This document shows positions 18,557 to 26,482 of a DNA stretch of 64,000 nt, one piece after another. This DNA is from Sphingobacterium kitahiroshimense (GTDB lineage: Bacteria; Bacteroidota; Bacteroidia; Sphingobacteriales; Sphingobacteriaceae): the NCBI RefSeq assembly GCF_025961315.1, contig NZ_JAOQNK010000001.1, positions 620,001-684,000 of the forward strand, read 5' to 3'. A program made the position numbers and the translations under genes. Numbering within the stretch: position 1 is the first letter of the stretch; each line of letters starts with the position of its first letter. Under the pieces are notes generated by a model. The model was not told where the DNA came from. It did no database searches and worked only from the letters and a program-made list of their open reading frames with translations.

Positions 18557-19519
18557 TTAGACCAGTACAACTATTTTACCGCCACCTGCGTTACTTTCCA
18601 TAAAAACATGCGCATCCACAATTTCTTCAAATTGAAAAACTCGTTTAATAACAGGAGCAATCAAACCCTTTTCAATATCATCAACAAACGTCTGAAAATG
18701 TTGACCGTCTACGCGAAACTGCCCACTGTCATAAATAGTTAAGTTTACCGTTGCTGGAATAAATTCCATTGGAGCAAAATCGGGTATAGACCATTCTTCA
18801 GAAAGCATCCCTGTCATACACACGGTTCCTCCTAGTTTAACGCATTGTAAAGAATCTTTTAAAGTCCCAGCACCAACGAGTTCCAGCTCCTTGTCAATTT
18901 CAGGTAGACCTTTAACTTTCATGGCTAAGTTCCCGTCATCGATCAGGACCAGGTCGGCACCATGATCCAAAAGAAATTTCTCTTTATCAGAGCTTCGTGT
19001 GGTAGATACCACATGCAGTCCATATGCCTTGGCAAGCTGAGCAGCAAGAAGCCCTACAGAGGAGGTTCCCCCACGGATTAAAAGCGTTTCTCCGCTTTGT
19101 ATTTTAAGCGCAGCGTGTAAAGAACCATAAGCGGTCTGAAACATTTCTGGAAGTGCCCCAAGTAATTCCCATGGAAGCTTACTTTCAAATGGAGTAATAA
19201 TGGACAACGGCAAAACTGCATATGTAGCATAGCTGCCATCAAAATCACGTCCCATACCCCCCATAAATGCCGCCACCTGTTGCCCCCTCCTTAATTGGCC
19301 GGAAGGATCATGTTCAACCTCTCCTACACATTCAATTCCTAACACACGTGGTAATAAAACATCGGGAGAGAGTCCTTTCCGCGTCATCAATTCAGAGCGG
19401 TTCAATCCAAAAGCCTTCACCTTTATTAAAACATGACCAGGATTTACCCCAGGTAAGGGTTGATCCACCTGTTTTAAATTTTCGGCAGCACCGGTCTGAT
19501 ATAAAACAATTGCCTTCAT
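18557..19519 (-). CDS. Zinc-independent quinone oxidoreductase-like alcohol dehydrogenase (MDR superfamily)
   Basis: The start was moved to MKAIVLYQTG; the longer frame has 32 unrelated residues and would run over the upstream gene. GroES-like N-domain (GHVLIKVKAFGLNRSELMTRKG) and Rossmann domain with LLIRGGTSSVGLLAAQLAKA. The catalytic-zinc cysteines are absent, so this is the quinone-oxidoreductase branch of NADPH-dependent reductases. It lies between an NTF2-like gene and egtD, 14 bases from egtD, so it is co-transcribed. A direct part in ergothioneine synthesis is not known; a stress role is inferred. Confidence 0.85.
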   Translation of the reverse strand: MKAIVLYQTGAAENLKQVDQPLPGVNPGHVLIKVKAFGLNRSELMTRKGLSPDVLLPRVLGIECVGEVEHDPSGQLRRGQQVAAFMGGMGRDFDGSYATYAVLPLSIITPFESKLPWELLGALPEMFQTAYGSLHAALKIQSGETLLIRGGTSSVGLLAAQLAKAYGLHVVSTTRSSDKEKFLLDHGADLVLIDDGNLAMKVKGLPEIDKELELVGAGTLKDSLQCVKLGGTVCMTGMLSEEWSIPDFAPMEFIPATVNLTIYDSGQFRVDGQHFQTFVDDIEKGLIAPVIKRVFQFEEIVDAHVFMESNAGGGKIVVLV

Positions 19520-19529
19520 CCTACTCGAA

Positions 19530-19928
19530 CTATATGATGTGACTTGTACTGTTATTGAAAATATAACGGTATATTTTCCAGCTACCTTCTTCTTTTCGCA
19601 ACACAAATAAATCACGGGTCTGTTTCATCACAGCATCATTCGTAGCGCTTTCTTTCTTACTGGTTTTTGCTGTCGCCGATACAAATGCAAAATTTTCTTC
19701 CACCTCAATTTTTTCAATGGTGTATTCAATCTTAAAATCAGTTTTCCTAAGAAAATTTGATGATTTTTCGGGAGATAGGTCTTGTTTCGTTAATGTTTTA
19801 AAACCCTCGGGCATGAACAGCCCCTCTTCAGAATAGAACGCCGCAATTGATGCTGTCTGTGCATCATTGATTGCAAGGGCATATCCCTTTAATACTTCGG
19901 CGATTTGGTTTTCTATTTGGTTTTCCAT
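19530..19928 (-). CDS. SgcJ/EcaC-type NTF2-like protein
   Basis: A 132-aa NTF2-like cone-fold protein: IAEVLKGYALAINDAQTASIAAFYSEEGLFMPEG is the typical family opening, followed by the strands FAFVSATAKTS and DLFVLRKEEGSWKIYRYIFN. Small stress-associated proteins of this kind are common next to oxidoreductases. Enzymatic role unknown. Second gene of the egt operon. Confidence 0.8.
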   Translation of the reverse strand: MENQIENQIAEVLKGYALAINDAQTASIAAFYSEEGLFMPEGFKTLTKQDLSPEKSSNFLRKTDFKIEYTIEKIEVEENFAFVSATAKTSKKESATNDAVMKQTRDLFVLRKEEGSWKIYRYIFNNSTSHII

Positions 19929-19971
19929 AGCGGATATATTTATATTTAAACTCTAATAATACCGGATATGA

Positions 19972-20193
19972 TTAATATCCGGGTTTTTTGTAAAGATCAT
20001 CTAGGTGCGGAATTATCTCTTTGTTATAAACCTCCTGCATCCATTTATCTTCAGATACTTCATCAATTCTAATTGATACAGCAGCATCTGGTTTTCCTGT
20101 AACACTAATGATTACTTTTGTAATCTCTGCGGCAAGTTTTACTTTTTGTTCCTCCGAATCTGCAGGATACATTTTAACAACTACGTGTGGCAT
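19972..20193 (-). CDS. Tautomerase-family protein (4-oxalocrotonate tautomerase-like)
   Basis: A 73-aa protein with Pro directly after Met, the catalytic N-terminal proline of the tautomerase superfamily. The pattern of strand, long helix (EEQKVKLAAEITKVIISVTG) and DAAVSIRIDEV strand fits. It is the first gene of the operon running to egtB, and a tandem operator lies about 130 bases upstream. Confidence 0.85.
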   Translation of the reverse strand: MPHVVVKMYPADSEEQKVKLAAEITKVIISVTGKPDAAVSIRIDEVSEDKWMQEVYNKEIIPHLDDLYKKPGY

Positions 20194-20322
20194 ATATATT
20201 TTCTTTTAAAGTTTTAATAAATCATTTATCAACTGTACTATTAAGATCGAAGCATGTAATATAGGTTCATCTCTCAGCTTCCGATCTACTTCTACAAAAG
20301 TGAGAACAAAAAAGAACCTAAA

Positions 20323-20364
20323 CCCATAAACTAGTTTAAGAAATAACCTTAAACTAGTTCAAGA
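20323..20364. promoter_or_regulatory. Tandem CTTAAACTAGTTTAAG-type operator, copy B
   Basis: Two palindromic sites start 23 bases apart: CATAAACTAGTTTAAG (20325-20340) and CTTAAACTAGTTCAAG (20348-20363). Each is close to the symmetric 16-mer CTTAAACTAGTTTAAG. Spacing of about two helical turns suggests two dimers on one DNA face. Upstream of the tautomerase-egt operon; near-identical to copy A at 14561. Confidence 0.65.
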
Positions 20365-20427
20365 AGTTTTGTGCTTTCTTCATATAATTACAGGAGCAAG
20401 CAACAGACAAGCATGCTCCTGTAATTA

Positions 20428-20592
20428 TCATTTCTTCCTCATTCTTCCCAGTAACCGACTGGTCACATAACTGACTACAGTCCCGACAACAGCCATTAAG
20501 GCAGTATGTAGCACATCACCAATAGAAAAGCTTGCCCAAATCGAACAGAGTGTCCCGCCTAAAGTACCGATGCGGATATCATTGCCTTTCAT
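20428..20592 (-). CDS. 54-aa small membrane protein (holin-like)
   Basis: A short frame starting MKGNDIRIGTLGGTLCSIW and ending SRLLGRMRKK. It has two hydrophobic stretches (about 8-24 and 29-45) separated by SIGDVLH, and a positively charged tail, the size and shape of a small holin or phage-type membrane protein. Its start overlaps the end of the preceding 73-aa gene by 14 bases, a sign of translational coupling. No homologue is recognised. Confidence 0.6.
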   Translation of the reverse strand: MKGNDIRIGTLGGTLCSIWASFSIGDVLHTALMAVVGTVVSYVTSRLLGRMRKK

Positions 20593-20800
20593 CCTTTACC
20601 TCCTTTTCTTTTTTAGGTAGGATCTGATCTGGTGGTGATTCCTCCGCTGCTTTTCTGTCTTTATCCTCTAGCACAGTCTCCACCACACCAAGACCCAGAG
20701 CAATGTATTTTATAATATTTAGTGCCTTTCCCGGCAATTTAATCGGCGCCAGCAATACTACCTGTAGTGCTCTGCTTATTTTTTGAATTATTTTTTTCAT
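20579..20800 (-). CDS. 73-aa membrane-associated protein
   Basis: A basic amphipathic N-terminus (MKKIIQKISRALQVVLLAPIKLPGKALNIIKYIALGLGVVETVL) with hydrophobic stretches at about 12-20 and 28-44, then a highly charged tail (EKEVKDERQ). Overlaps the following 54-aa membrane protein by 14 bases. The pair lies downstream of the DUF5675 gene on the same strand and could be lysis-like partners (inference from architecture). Confidence 0.6.
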   Translation of the reverse strand: MKKIIQKISRALQVVLLAPIKLPGKALNIIKYIALGLGVVETVLEDKDRKAAEESPPDQILPKKEKEVKDERQ

Positions 20801-21257
20801 TTGTTTAATGTTAGAAGGTTAGAAAATAGTGAGTAAGTGAGTAAGTAAATTATAACTTCGTCACTGGTTACTCCAGAGAGCCGCAGGCTTAACCCAAAAG
20901 GCATAGTATTCCGACTGCGTAATTTCACCGATGAAGAGGCGTTAAAAATGAATTTCTGTCTGAGTGAAACGAGTTTAAATTCATTTAGCCTATTCAAGGT
21001 GAAATAGCATAAAGGAATGCAGCCTTGATGTTATGGATTAATGTTTATTTTTTCGGTATCCATGGTCTCCCTCCGGTCGGCTTTTGATTACTTTTTATCA
21101 AGAAAACTCTTGAAGAGACACTTGAGTACCTCGTTAAATCAAATCATTAACGAAAAAAGTAATTCGCCCTGTGCCAGCGACAGAGGCACAACAACAAGTA
21201 ACTCACTTCTTCACTGGTCACTTCGTCACTGGTCACTGGTCACTGGTCACTCCGTCA
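20801..21257. other. Non-coding, repeat-like region between DUF5675 and small membrane genes
   Basis: About 450 bases without a convincing gene. Frames here are disturbed and biased. The composition differs from the neighbours (less AT-rich stretches with cactggtcac words). A short tandem repeat closes the region. It may be a decayed mobile or dispersed repeat inserted into the cassette. Confidence 0.45.
21225..21251. repeat. Short tandem repeat, unit GTCACTG
   Basis: About 3.9 perfect copies of the 7-mer GTCACTG, ending 7 bases before the DUF5675 stop codon. Related words (TCACTGGTCAC, GTCACTGGTTAC) occur at 21211 and about 20865. Confidence 0.8.
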
Positions 21258-21662
21258 CTATTTAATCACCAAATAAACCTCTTCCCCTTTATCCCACATT
21301 TCGTAGACTAAAGCCTTTAATTTCGCCAATGCTTTTCCGCTGAAATCACCCTTACCTTCACCAGTCAATGTTGTGACCGGAGCAATACACCCTAGGAGCT
21401 CTTTAAGAGCATCATTTGCAGCATGAATCAGGATCGCTTCTCGTCCTAATACATGCGGAATACCGATCTGTTCCCCATGTTTTGGATAACGACACTTCTC
21501 CAGTTTGTACTGACCTATGGGGATACAGCTTATGCGGGGAATATTATTACGATCCGGCAGTTCGATGGTATGGCAGATGTGCTCGCCTTTGTATGTAATG
21601 GTTCCATTTGTTCCCTTAGCTCCATAAATCCGTTGGAGCAGCAGGATATGTTTTGTTTTCAT
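21258..21662 (-). CDS. DUF5675-family protein (L,D-transpeptidase/YkuD-like)
   Basis: A 134-aa protein. PIGQYKLEKCRYPKHG and ILIHAANDALKELLGCIAP resemble DUF5675; the last segment recalls the His...Gly-Cys active-site pattern of YkuD-type cysteine enzymes acting on peptidoglycan. DUF5675 members are frequent in phages and phage-like clusters. The start overlaps the upstream DUF6266 gene by 4 bases (ATGA), so the two are translationally coupled. Catalysis is inferred. Confidence 0.75.
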   Translation of the reverse strand: MKTKHILLLQRIYGAKGTNGTITYKGEHICHTIELPDRNNIPRISCIPIGQYKLEKCRYPKHGEQIGIPHVLGREAILIHAANDALKELLGCIAPVTTLTGEGKGDFSGKALAKLKALVYEMWDKGEEVYLVIK

Positions 21663-22192
21663 TTTGTTGAATACCCTAAATATTGAGAACGGGAATATTT
21701 GCTTCCCGAACGGTCACTAGCCATGAGATATAGATGTAGGCCGTCGTCCTGAAAACCTTTTGGCAACTGAACGATTATCTTTCCTTCCTGTCGGTGCCAG
21801 ATCTGCTGATTCACAAAAGCATAACCCTTGTCGAGCTGATAAGCACAAAGCGTAAGACAATCATCTCCAGCACTAAAGTCTGAAGGAAACCAGTTGTGCA
21901 GCACTTCTATACGATCAGTAGAACGTACGATTTGCTCTACCCGAATAGTCGCCAATGCACCCTCGCTTAACATGACCTCTGACGGATCAACCTGAGGCTT
22001 ACCATCCGTTATTTTTATTGCGGAATGCAGCACATGCCCGAGCGCCAAAGCTGACGCAACCGATTTTTTACGTCTAGCCTTTTCGGCAAAACCTTTTTTG
22101 ATCACCCCTTTCAGCGGAGTCAAAAAAGCAACAGCCATTTTAAATGCAGTCCTTACGCTCTCCTGAGCAGGACTAACGATTCTTTTTGCCAT
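21659..22192 (-). CDS. DUF6266-family protein, short divergent paralogue
   Basis: A 177-aa protein related to the DUF6266 gene just upstream: a basic N-terminal helix region (AFKMAVAFLTPLKGVIKKGF), a beta-rich middle and the ending SRSQYLGYSTK, like the SKSVYLGEV end of its neighbour. It lacks the Gly-rich N-terminal GGFxGKxGxVxGSxW motif, so it may serve a different position in the same complex. Function of the family unknown. Confidence 0.7.
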   Translation of the reverse strand: MAKRIVSPAQESVRTAFKMAVAFLTPLKGVIKKGFAEKARRKKSVASALALGHVLHSAIKITDGKPQVDPSEVMLSEGALATIRVEQIVRSTDRIEVLHNWFPSDFSAGDDCLTLCAYQLDKGYAFVNQQIWHRQEGKIIVQLPKGFQDDGLHLYLMASDRSGSKYSRSQYLGYSTK

Positions 22193-22250
22193 ATTTTAAA
22201 ATACCTTAGAAAAAAGGGTCAGACCGGATAGGCCTGACCCGGGGTTTTAA

Positions 22251-22895
22251 TTAGTTAAGTAATACCTCTCCCAGATATACACTTTTTGATACTCTAGTTT
22301 TAGATCTATTGGTTAAAAACATCCAGGTATGTACGATACCTACTTGAAGATGTTCTGAAATAATAAAGCTGATCTCCCCACTTGCCCGAGTACTCGGAGC
22401 CGGTGAAGACATGAACTCATCTTTTTCAGGATGATATGCCAGCACGAAGACCATATCATCACCAAAAGTCTCAAAAGTATCATTGGCGGTCGGATCCCAG
22501 GTGAAAGTAAGCTCACCTGCGGCGTGCGCTACAGACACTGTGCCACCTCCATATAATCCGCCATCGGATATGCTGACCTTGGAGTAATCCAAGGCATAGG
22601 CCGGATACGTACCCGTAATGGCCTGCTTCAGATTAAACTGAAAAGCTGCATTGATCGGCGTTAAACGTTCCGTATTTTTACGTCCGAAACCGATTTTCAA
22701 AAACATATTGATGGGAAGCAGAAACCGCATCAATGTTCTGAATTTTTCCTGTTGCATCATCTGCAACTCTGAAGCGGGCTTTGATCTCTTTTTATAAAGT
22801 CCCTTGATATAGTTGATACTTTTCCAACTACTTCCTATTACTGAGCCGGCTTTACCTTTAAAACCTCCATTTGCTCCATTTACGATTGTTCCCAT
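22251..22895 (-). CDS. DUF6266-family protein
   Basis: A 214-aa protein with the family's N-terminal signature GANGGFKGKAGSVIGSSWK, followed by KFRTLMRFLLPINMFLKIGF, a central ALDYSKVSISDGGLYGGG, and the C-terminal strand SKSVYLGEVLL. It is Gly-rich and beta-rich with no signal peptide. The family is largely limited to Bacteroidota and undescribed. Here it heads a run of DUF6266, DUF6266, DUF5675 and small membrane genes. Confidence 0.8.
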   Translation of the reverse strand: MGTIVNGANGGFKGKAGSVIGSSWKSINYIKGLYKKRSKPASELQMMQQEKFRTLMRFLLPINMFLKIGFGRKNTERLTPINAAFQFNLKQAITGTYPAYALDYSKVSISDGGLYGGGTVSVAHAAGELTFTWDPTANDTFETFGDDMVFVLAYHPEKDEFMSSPAPSTRASGEISFIISEHLQVGIVHTWMFLTNRSKTRVSKSVYLGEVLLN

Positions 22896-23365
22896 ATTTT
22901 TTTTTAATTAAAATCAATCTCTTTTATACCGGTACTATCGATTGACATAACAAACATAAAACACTAAAAAACAATTACAAATAGATATGTAATGATAGAC
23001 CGATACCTGACCGAAGAGCATCGGTATTTTGACCGATACGTTGCCGACTTGAACAAAACTTGAGGTTAAAACCACTGCAAAATTCACTTAAAAAATGAGA
23101 CATCAACAGGTAATTAATTCCTAACCAATTCCACCATTTTATCGGCTCGGCCTCGGGTGCGCTTCGAGATTTCATGCATACCCGCCGATGAAATCCCGAA
23201 GCCAGGTCGAAGAAAACTGAAGTAAAAGCAGAAGTTGGTTATAAGAAAATAAGAATCATGTCACGCTGAAAGATGGGTACAATTTTCAAAAAATTCGTCC
23301 CCCAAAAAGAGAGACGAATTGCAAAATGTAGTTCAGAATAGCAAAAGATCGGGCGATCCTTTACG
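22896..23365. other. Intergenic region with a long hairpin; possible dispersed repeat
   Basis: About 470 bases. There is a strong hairpin at 23162-23175/23188-23201 (14-base arms, one mismatch, 12-base loop, outer CTTCG...CGAAG), and smaller ACCGAT...ATCGGT pairs near 22996-23022. The frame at 22975-23175 looks non-biological. It may be a dispersed intergenic repeat or the leader of the DUF6266 cassette. Confidence 0.5.
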
Positions 23366-23677
23366 CTATCCACGGTAACTTTTCCGCAGACGCTCCACAT
23401 CTACATCACGATAATAGCGTTTGTTTCGGGTGCGTTTGGCAACGCAGATATACCCGTCCCGTTGCAGACGGTAGAGCGTTTCTGTCGAAATACCCACGTA
23501 AGATTTGACATAGTCCGCATCTCGCAACAGCATGTTGTCCTCCTCCATCTGCTCACGAAGTTCAAGATAGCTGGCCAACTTACGCTTGGTAGCTAGGAGC
23601 TCCAACAAAATTAATTTTTGGGCATAGGAATACCCCGGGCTTACGAGAAAGCCCCTCAAATAGCGATTTTTACGCAT
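23366..23677 (-). CDS. Small HTH DNA-binding protein (excisionase/MerR-like)
   Basis: A 103-aa basic protein. The C-terminal part YVKSYVGISTETLYRLQRDGYICVAKRTRNKRYYRDVDVERLRKS is the helix-turn-helix of excisionase/MerR-like small proteins common in Bacteroidota. The N-terminal half forms a helical region with TKRKLASYLELREQMEEDN. It lies 35 bases after the LytTR regulator on the same strand. Confidence 0.75.
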   Translation of the reverse strand: MRKNRYLRGFLVSPGYSYAQKLILLELLATKRKLASYLELREQMEEDNMLLRDADYVKSYVGISTETLYRLQRDGYICVAKRTRNKRYYRDVDVERLRKSYRG

Positions 23678-23712
23678 AGTTATATATTTAGATTTATAAA
23701 AGAATAGGCCGT

Positions 23713-24432
23713 TTATTCCAATTTATCATAGCCGCTGATATTCGGTTTGCGACTCTTGCTGATCGGAAGTTCAGTCTCCGGACCCTCCGAAAGAATCAGC
23801 TTTTTATCCTGTACTTCAATTGCGAACCTGAAATTGACAATAAACCCACGGTGGATCCGTACAAAATAGGACTTGGGCATGATCTTTTCGATTCTGCCAA
23901 TGGTAATACGCGCGGTGATCGTTTCGTCCCGGGTCACGATATCAACGTAATTATCAGCACTGGTAATATAGATGATATTTTTAAAATGAACAATCTTCGA
24001 GTAAACATTTTTCACTTCAAACAGGTAGTATTCCGGCTCATATTGCGTATAGATATTGACCGAAACATTCATGACCTTTAAGCAGCGCAAAAAGGAATTG
24101 GTGACATCAGCATATTTGGCCGGCTTCAGCAGATAATCGACCGCAGCTAATTTAAATCCATCCAGCGCAAATTCCGTATGGACACTGACCAAAACAAGCG
24201 CAGGCCGCTCCTTTTCCGGCAATAAGGTATACAGCTCCAGGCCTGAAATATTCGGCATTTCAATATCCAGGAATAAGATATCCGGCTTATTTTTAAGCAG
24301 GTACTTTGCTCCTTGTACGCCATCATAAAAGACCTCAATATGACCTACATCATCAATTTCTTTTAGATGTTGTACTAAGCTGTCGGCATCCGCTTTATTG
24401 TCATCAATGACTACAATGGTATATTTAGGCAT
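23713..24432 (-). CDS. LytTR-family response regulator
   Basis: A 239-aa protein. Receiver at 1-120 with acidic pair Asp10/Asp11, phospho-acceptor Asp56 in LFLDIEMP and Lys in LLKPAKY. LytTR DNA-binding domain at about 135-232 (IIYITSADNYVDIVT, YFVRIHRGFIVNFRFA). It follows its sensor kinase by 6 bases. Bacteroidota LytTR regulators often govern exopolymer, peptide or competence-like genes; the target here may be the flanking peptide or DUF6266 cassette. Confidence 0.92.
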   Translation of the reverse strand: MPKYTIVVIDDNKADADSLVQHLKEIDDVGHIEVFYDGVQGAKYLLKNKPDILFLDIEMPNISGLELYTLLPEKERPALVLVSVHTEFALDGFKLAAVDYLLKPAKYADVTNSFLRCLKVMNVSVNIYTQYEPEYYLFEVKNVYSKIVHFKNIIYITSADNYVDIVTRDETITARITIGRIEKIMPKSYFVRIHRGFIVNFRFAIEVQDKKLILSEGPETELPISKSRKPNISGYDKLE

Positions 24433-24438
24433 GAGCTA

Positions 24439-25443
24439 TTAAAAAAATGATAATTTGACAATAAAATAGGTGTTTTTCTCGATGGTATATTGCAGCTCTA
24501 CACGATCGTTTTTACACGATTCATAGAGTCTGTTCACCAGTCTCAGCCCATTACCAGTCCCTCTTTTTATACTTGTGGTGTGCATCCTGTTCCTGATTTC
24601 CAACACAAGCTTATCAGGTTGATTGATCCAGGTGAGCGTAATCGGATTATTTGCGCCATCTATGCTGTAGGCTACAGCATTTTCAATCCACGTCACCAGT
24701 GAAAGTGATGGCACGGAGCGATTCCAGATCTGTTGCGATACATGTTCCTCCCCATTAATTTCAAAATGGCGATCATGACACAAAGCAACCATGCGTTTTA
24801 CAAAATACCATTCCTCTTCCAATGCTACTCTTACATTTTGCGCTACCAACTTGTTGCTTATCGATTGAAAGAAATCCAGGACCTCCACATCTACCTCCTT
24901 TTTTCCTTTAGATGCCAATTGGTATAGCCGACGTAAAAAATGGCCCGACAGCAAACTGCTATCCGCCCGGTCCCTCATCATACGTTCGAGACGCGTACTT
25001 TGAATTTTAATTTTTAACCATTTAAAGACGAAATAGTCTACAACGATCAACAGTAAAATATAGAATAAACCCTGACTGATTTTATTTAATAATATCCCCT
25101 GATGATTATTCTGCCAAGCAGAATAAAAAACTACCTTTATTGTAGGTAGTAGCGTGTAATAATAAGATTTGACGATCCAAAAACTGCCTAAAACTAATGC
25201 AGCACAAAGAACCAACCAACCGAGCTGTCTTAAACGAAAGCGCACACTTAAATGAAACAGCGCATAGCATATACAGAAATACACGAGGTATGGCGCTACA
25301 AATAGTGGAAAAACATAAATTGGTTGGCCTGTGAATGTACCGATATTGCGTATGTAAATCACCATTAAAAAAATGGACATAACCAGCAAACAGCGATAAT
25401 ATAAATTATAAAGATATGTTGTGTTTTTAATACGTGTATACAT
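24439..25443 (-). CDS. LytS-type sensor kinase with divergent H-box
   Basis: A 334-aa protein with four or five N-terminal membrane segments (about 15-155) and a cytoplasmic HisKA_7TM/LytS-like region. The usual PHFLFNxLN motif is changed to SGHFLRRLY; the His remains but the following Asn is lost. A GHKL ATPase domain ends it (WIENAVAYSIDG, GTGNGLRLVNRLYES). Phosphotransfer may be weak or altered. Paired with the adjacent LytTR gene. Confidence 0.85.
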   Translation of the reverse strand: MYTRIKNTTYLYNLYYRCLLVMSIFLMVIYIRNIGTFTGQPIYVFPLFVAPYLVYFCICYALFHLSVRFRLRQLGWLVLCAALVLGSFWIVKSYYYTLLPTIKVVFYSAWQNNHQGILLNKISQGLFYILLLIVVDYFVFKWLKIKIQSTRLERMMRDRADSSLLSGHFLRRLYQLASKGKKEVDVEVLDFFQSISNKLVAQNVRVALEEEWYFVKRMVALCHDRHFEINGEEHVSQQIWNRSVPSLSLVTWIENAVAYSIDGANNPITLTWINQPDKLVLEIRNRMHTTSIKRGTGNGLRLVNRLYESCKNDRVELQYTIEKNTYFIVKLSFF

Positions 25444-25483
25444 TACGATAAAAAGGTTTAAGGTTAACCTAAATTACAAAATA

Positions 25484-26416
25484 TTATTTATTCTTACAAA
25501 CCACTTCAAAAAAGCCTTTAGTAGCTATATCAAATAGATAAGCTTTATGCCCCAAAGTAAAAGGCATTAACCAACCGCCGGTGCTGTTGATACAAGCAGC
25601 TTTATTTTGCTTTTTAACCACTGTATACCGATGCAACAGTGTCCAATTTTCCCAAGCGGTCCAGTCGTCAGCTATCATGTCCTGAAAAGTTTGCTGTAAT
25701 ACCTCAAACGCTTTTAATAAGGCATCCTGTCGATTTTTATCTGCGGTGCTGAGCACTATTTGAGGCATCCGCATTTGCCATGATTGTTGGTCACCTTGTT
25801 GTCTCACTTCCATATGCGCGACAGATACCGAGATGCCAAGACGTTGGGCTAACTTTAGTATATTAGTTCGCCAATAGAAATAATGTGCACCAAATACTAT
25901 CCTCAGCTTTCCCTCCCGATCCTTGTCAGCATTATTTGCCAGGGACTCATGAGCATCTAAAAATACTACGACCATCCGCTTGGTCTCTACAGCGTGACAA
26001 AGCTTGCGCAGTACCATTGGATTTTGGGCATCCAAACACTCAAAACAATCTTTAGACAGACCCATGCTGGCCAGCTCTCGCCGGTTATCAGTTTCTTCAC
26101 GTAGCAGCACATCTGCAGATACTAAAAGCGTCACTTTGTAACCCATAGCCAACAGGTATCGTGGTACTAAGCGATACGGTCCATAATGAAAGGTGAGCAT
26201 GATCCCTGCTTTTAGATCTACACGTGGAGCTCTGTCCAGATCTTCCTTTAATAGACCAAGATCCATTTTAGCATACAGCTTTTGGAACGCTTGTTTGTGA
26301 CAAAGCCATTGGTTATAACCCTGTTGCAAATCCATTGCAGATCTGTCCGGGAAGAAGCTATGTACATTGCCCAGCCACAGCAGACGTTTCAAATTATTTT
26401 TTTCTTGTTCCTTCAT
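25484..26416 (-). CDS. LPLAT-like acyltransferase (HtrB/lauroyltransferase-type fold)
   Basis: A 310-aa protein. GIMLTFHYGPYRLVPRYLL with His77 corresponds to the catalytic H-block of LpxL/HtrB-like enzymes, followed by YKVTLLVSADVL, a CFECLDAQNP stretch and VVVFLDAHES (about 150-157). There is no N-terminal membrane segment, so it may act on a peripheral or soluble acceptor rather than lipid A (inference). It follows a 41-aa peptide gene through an attenuator-like hairpin and precedes the LytS/LytTR pair by 40 bases, a layout suggesting that it modifies the peptide or senses its state. Confidence 0.65.
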   Translation of the reverse strand: MKEQEKNNLKRLLWLGNVHSFFPDRSAMDLQQGYNQWLCHKQAFQKLYAKMDLGLLKEDLDRAPRVDLKAGIMLTFHYGPYRLVPRYLLAMGYKVTLLVSADVLLREETDNRRELASMGLSKDCFECLDAQNPMVLRKLCHAVETKRMVVVFLDAHESLANNADKDREGKLRIVFGAHYFYWRTNILKLAQRLGISVSVAHMEVRQQGDQQSWQMRMPQIVLSTADKNRQDALLKAFEVLQQTFQDMIADDWTAWENWTLLHRYTVVKKQNKAACINSTGGWLMPFTLGHKAYLFDIATKGFFEVVCKNK

Positions 26417-26425
26417 ATCTCGAGA

Positions 26426-26461
26426 TTAAAAACCGATCCACCTATAGCGGCAGATGGATCG
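26426..26461 (-). terminator. Attenuator-like hairpin between peptide gene and acyltransferase
   Basis: Stem CGATCCA/TGGATCG (7 bp) around a 14-base loop; on the minus strand it is followed by GTTTTTAATC. It stands between the peptide stop (26483) and the acyltransferase start (26416). It could partly stop transcription and keep the peptide mRNA in excess. Confidence 0.6.
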
Positions 26462-26482
26462 ATTAGTGAAAAGTTCAATTCT

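Noticed and set aside
20797..20997. 66-codon minus-strand frame before the 73-aa membrane protein
   Set aside because: Low-complexity, no start context, overlaps the repeat-like spacer; reads like non-coding DNA.
22975..23175. 66-codon minus-strand frame in the DUF6266 upstream gap
   Set aside because: Composition unlike neighbouring genes, and its start overlaps a long hairpin; probably a dispersed repeat.
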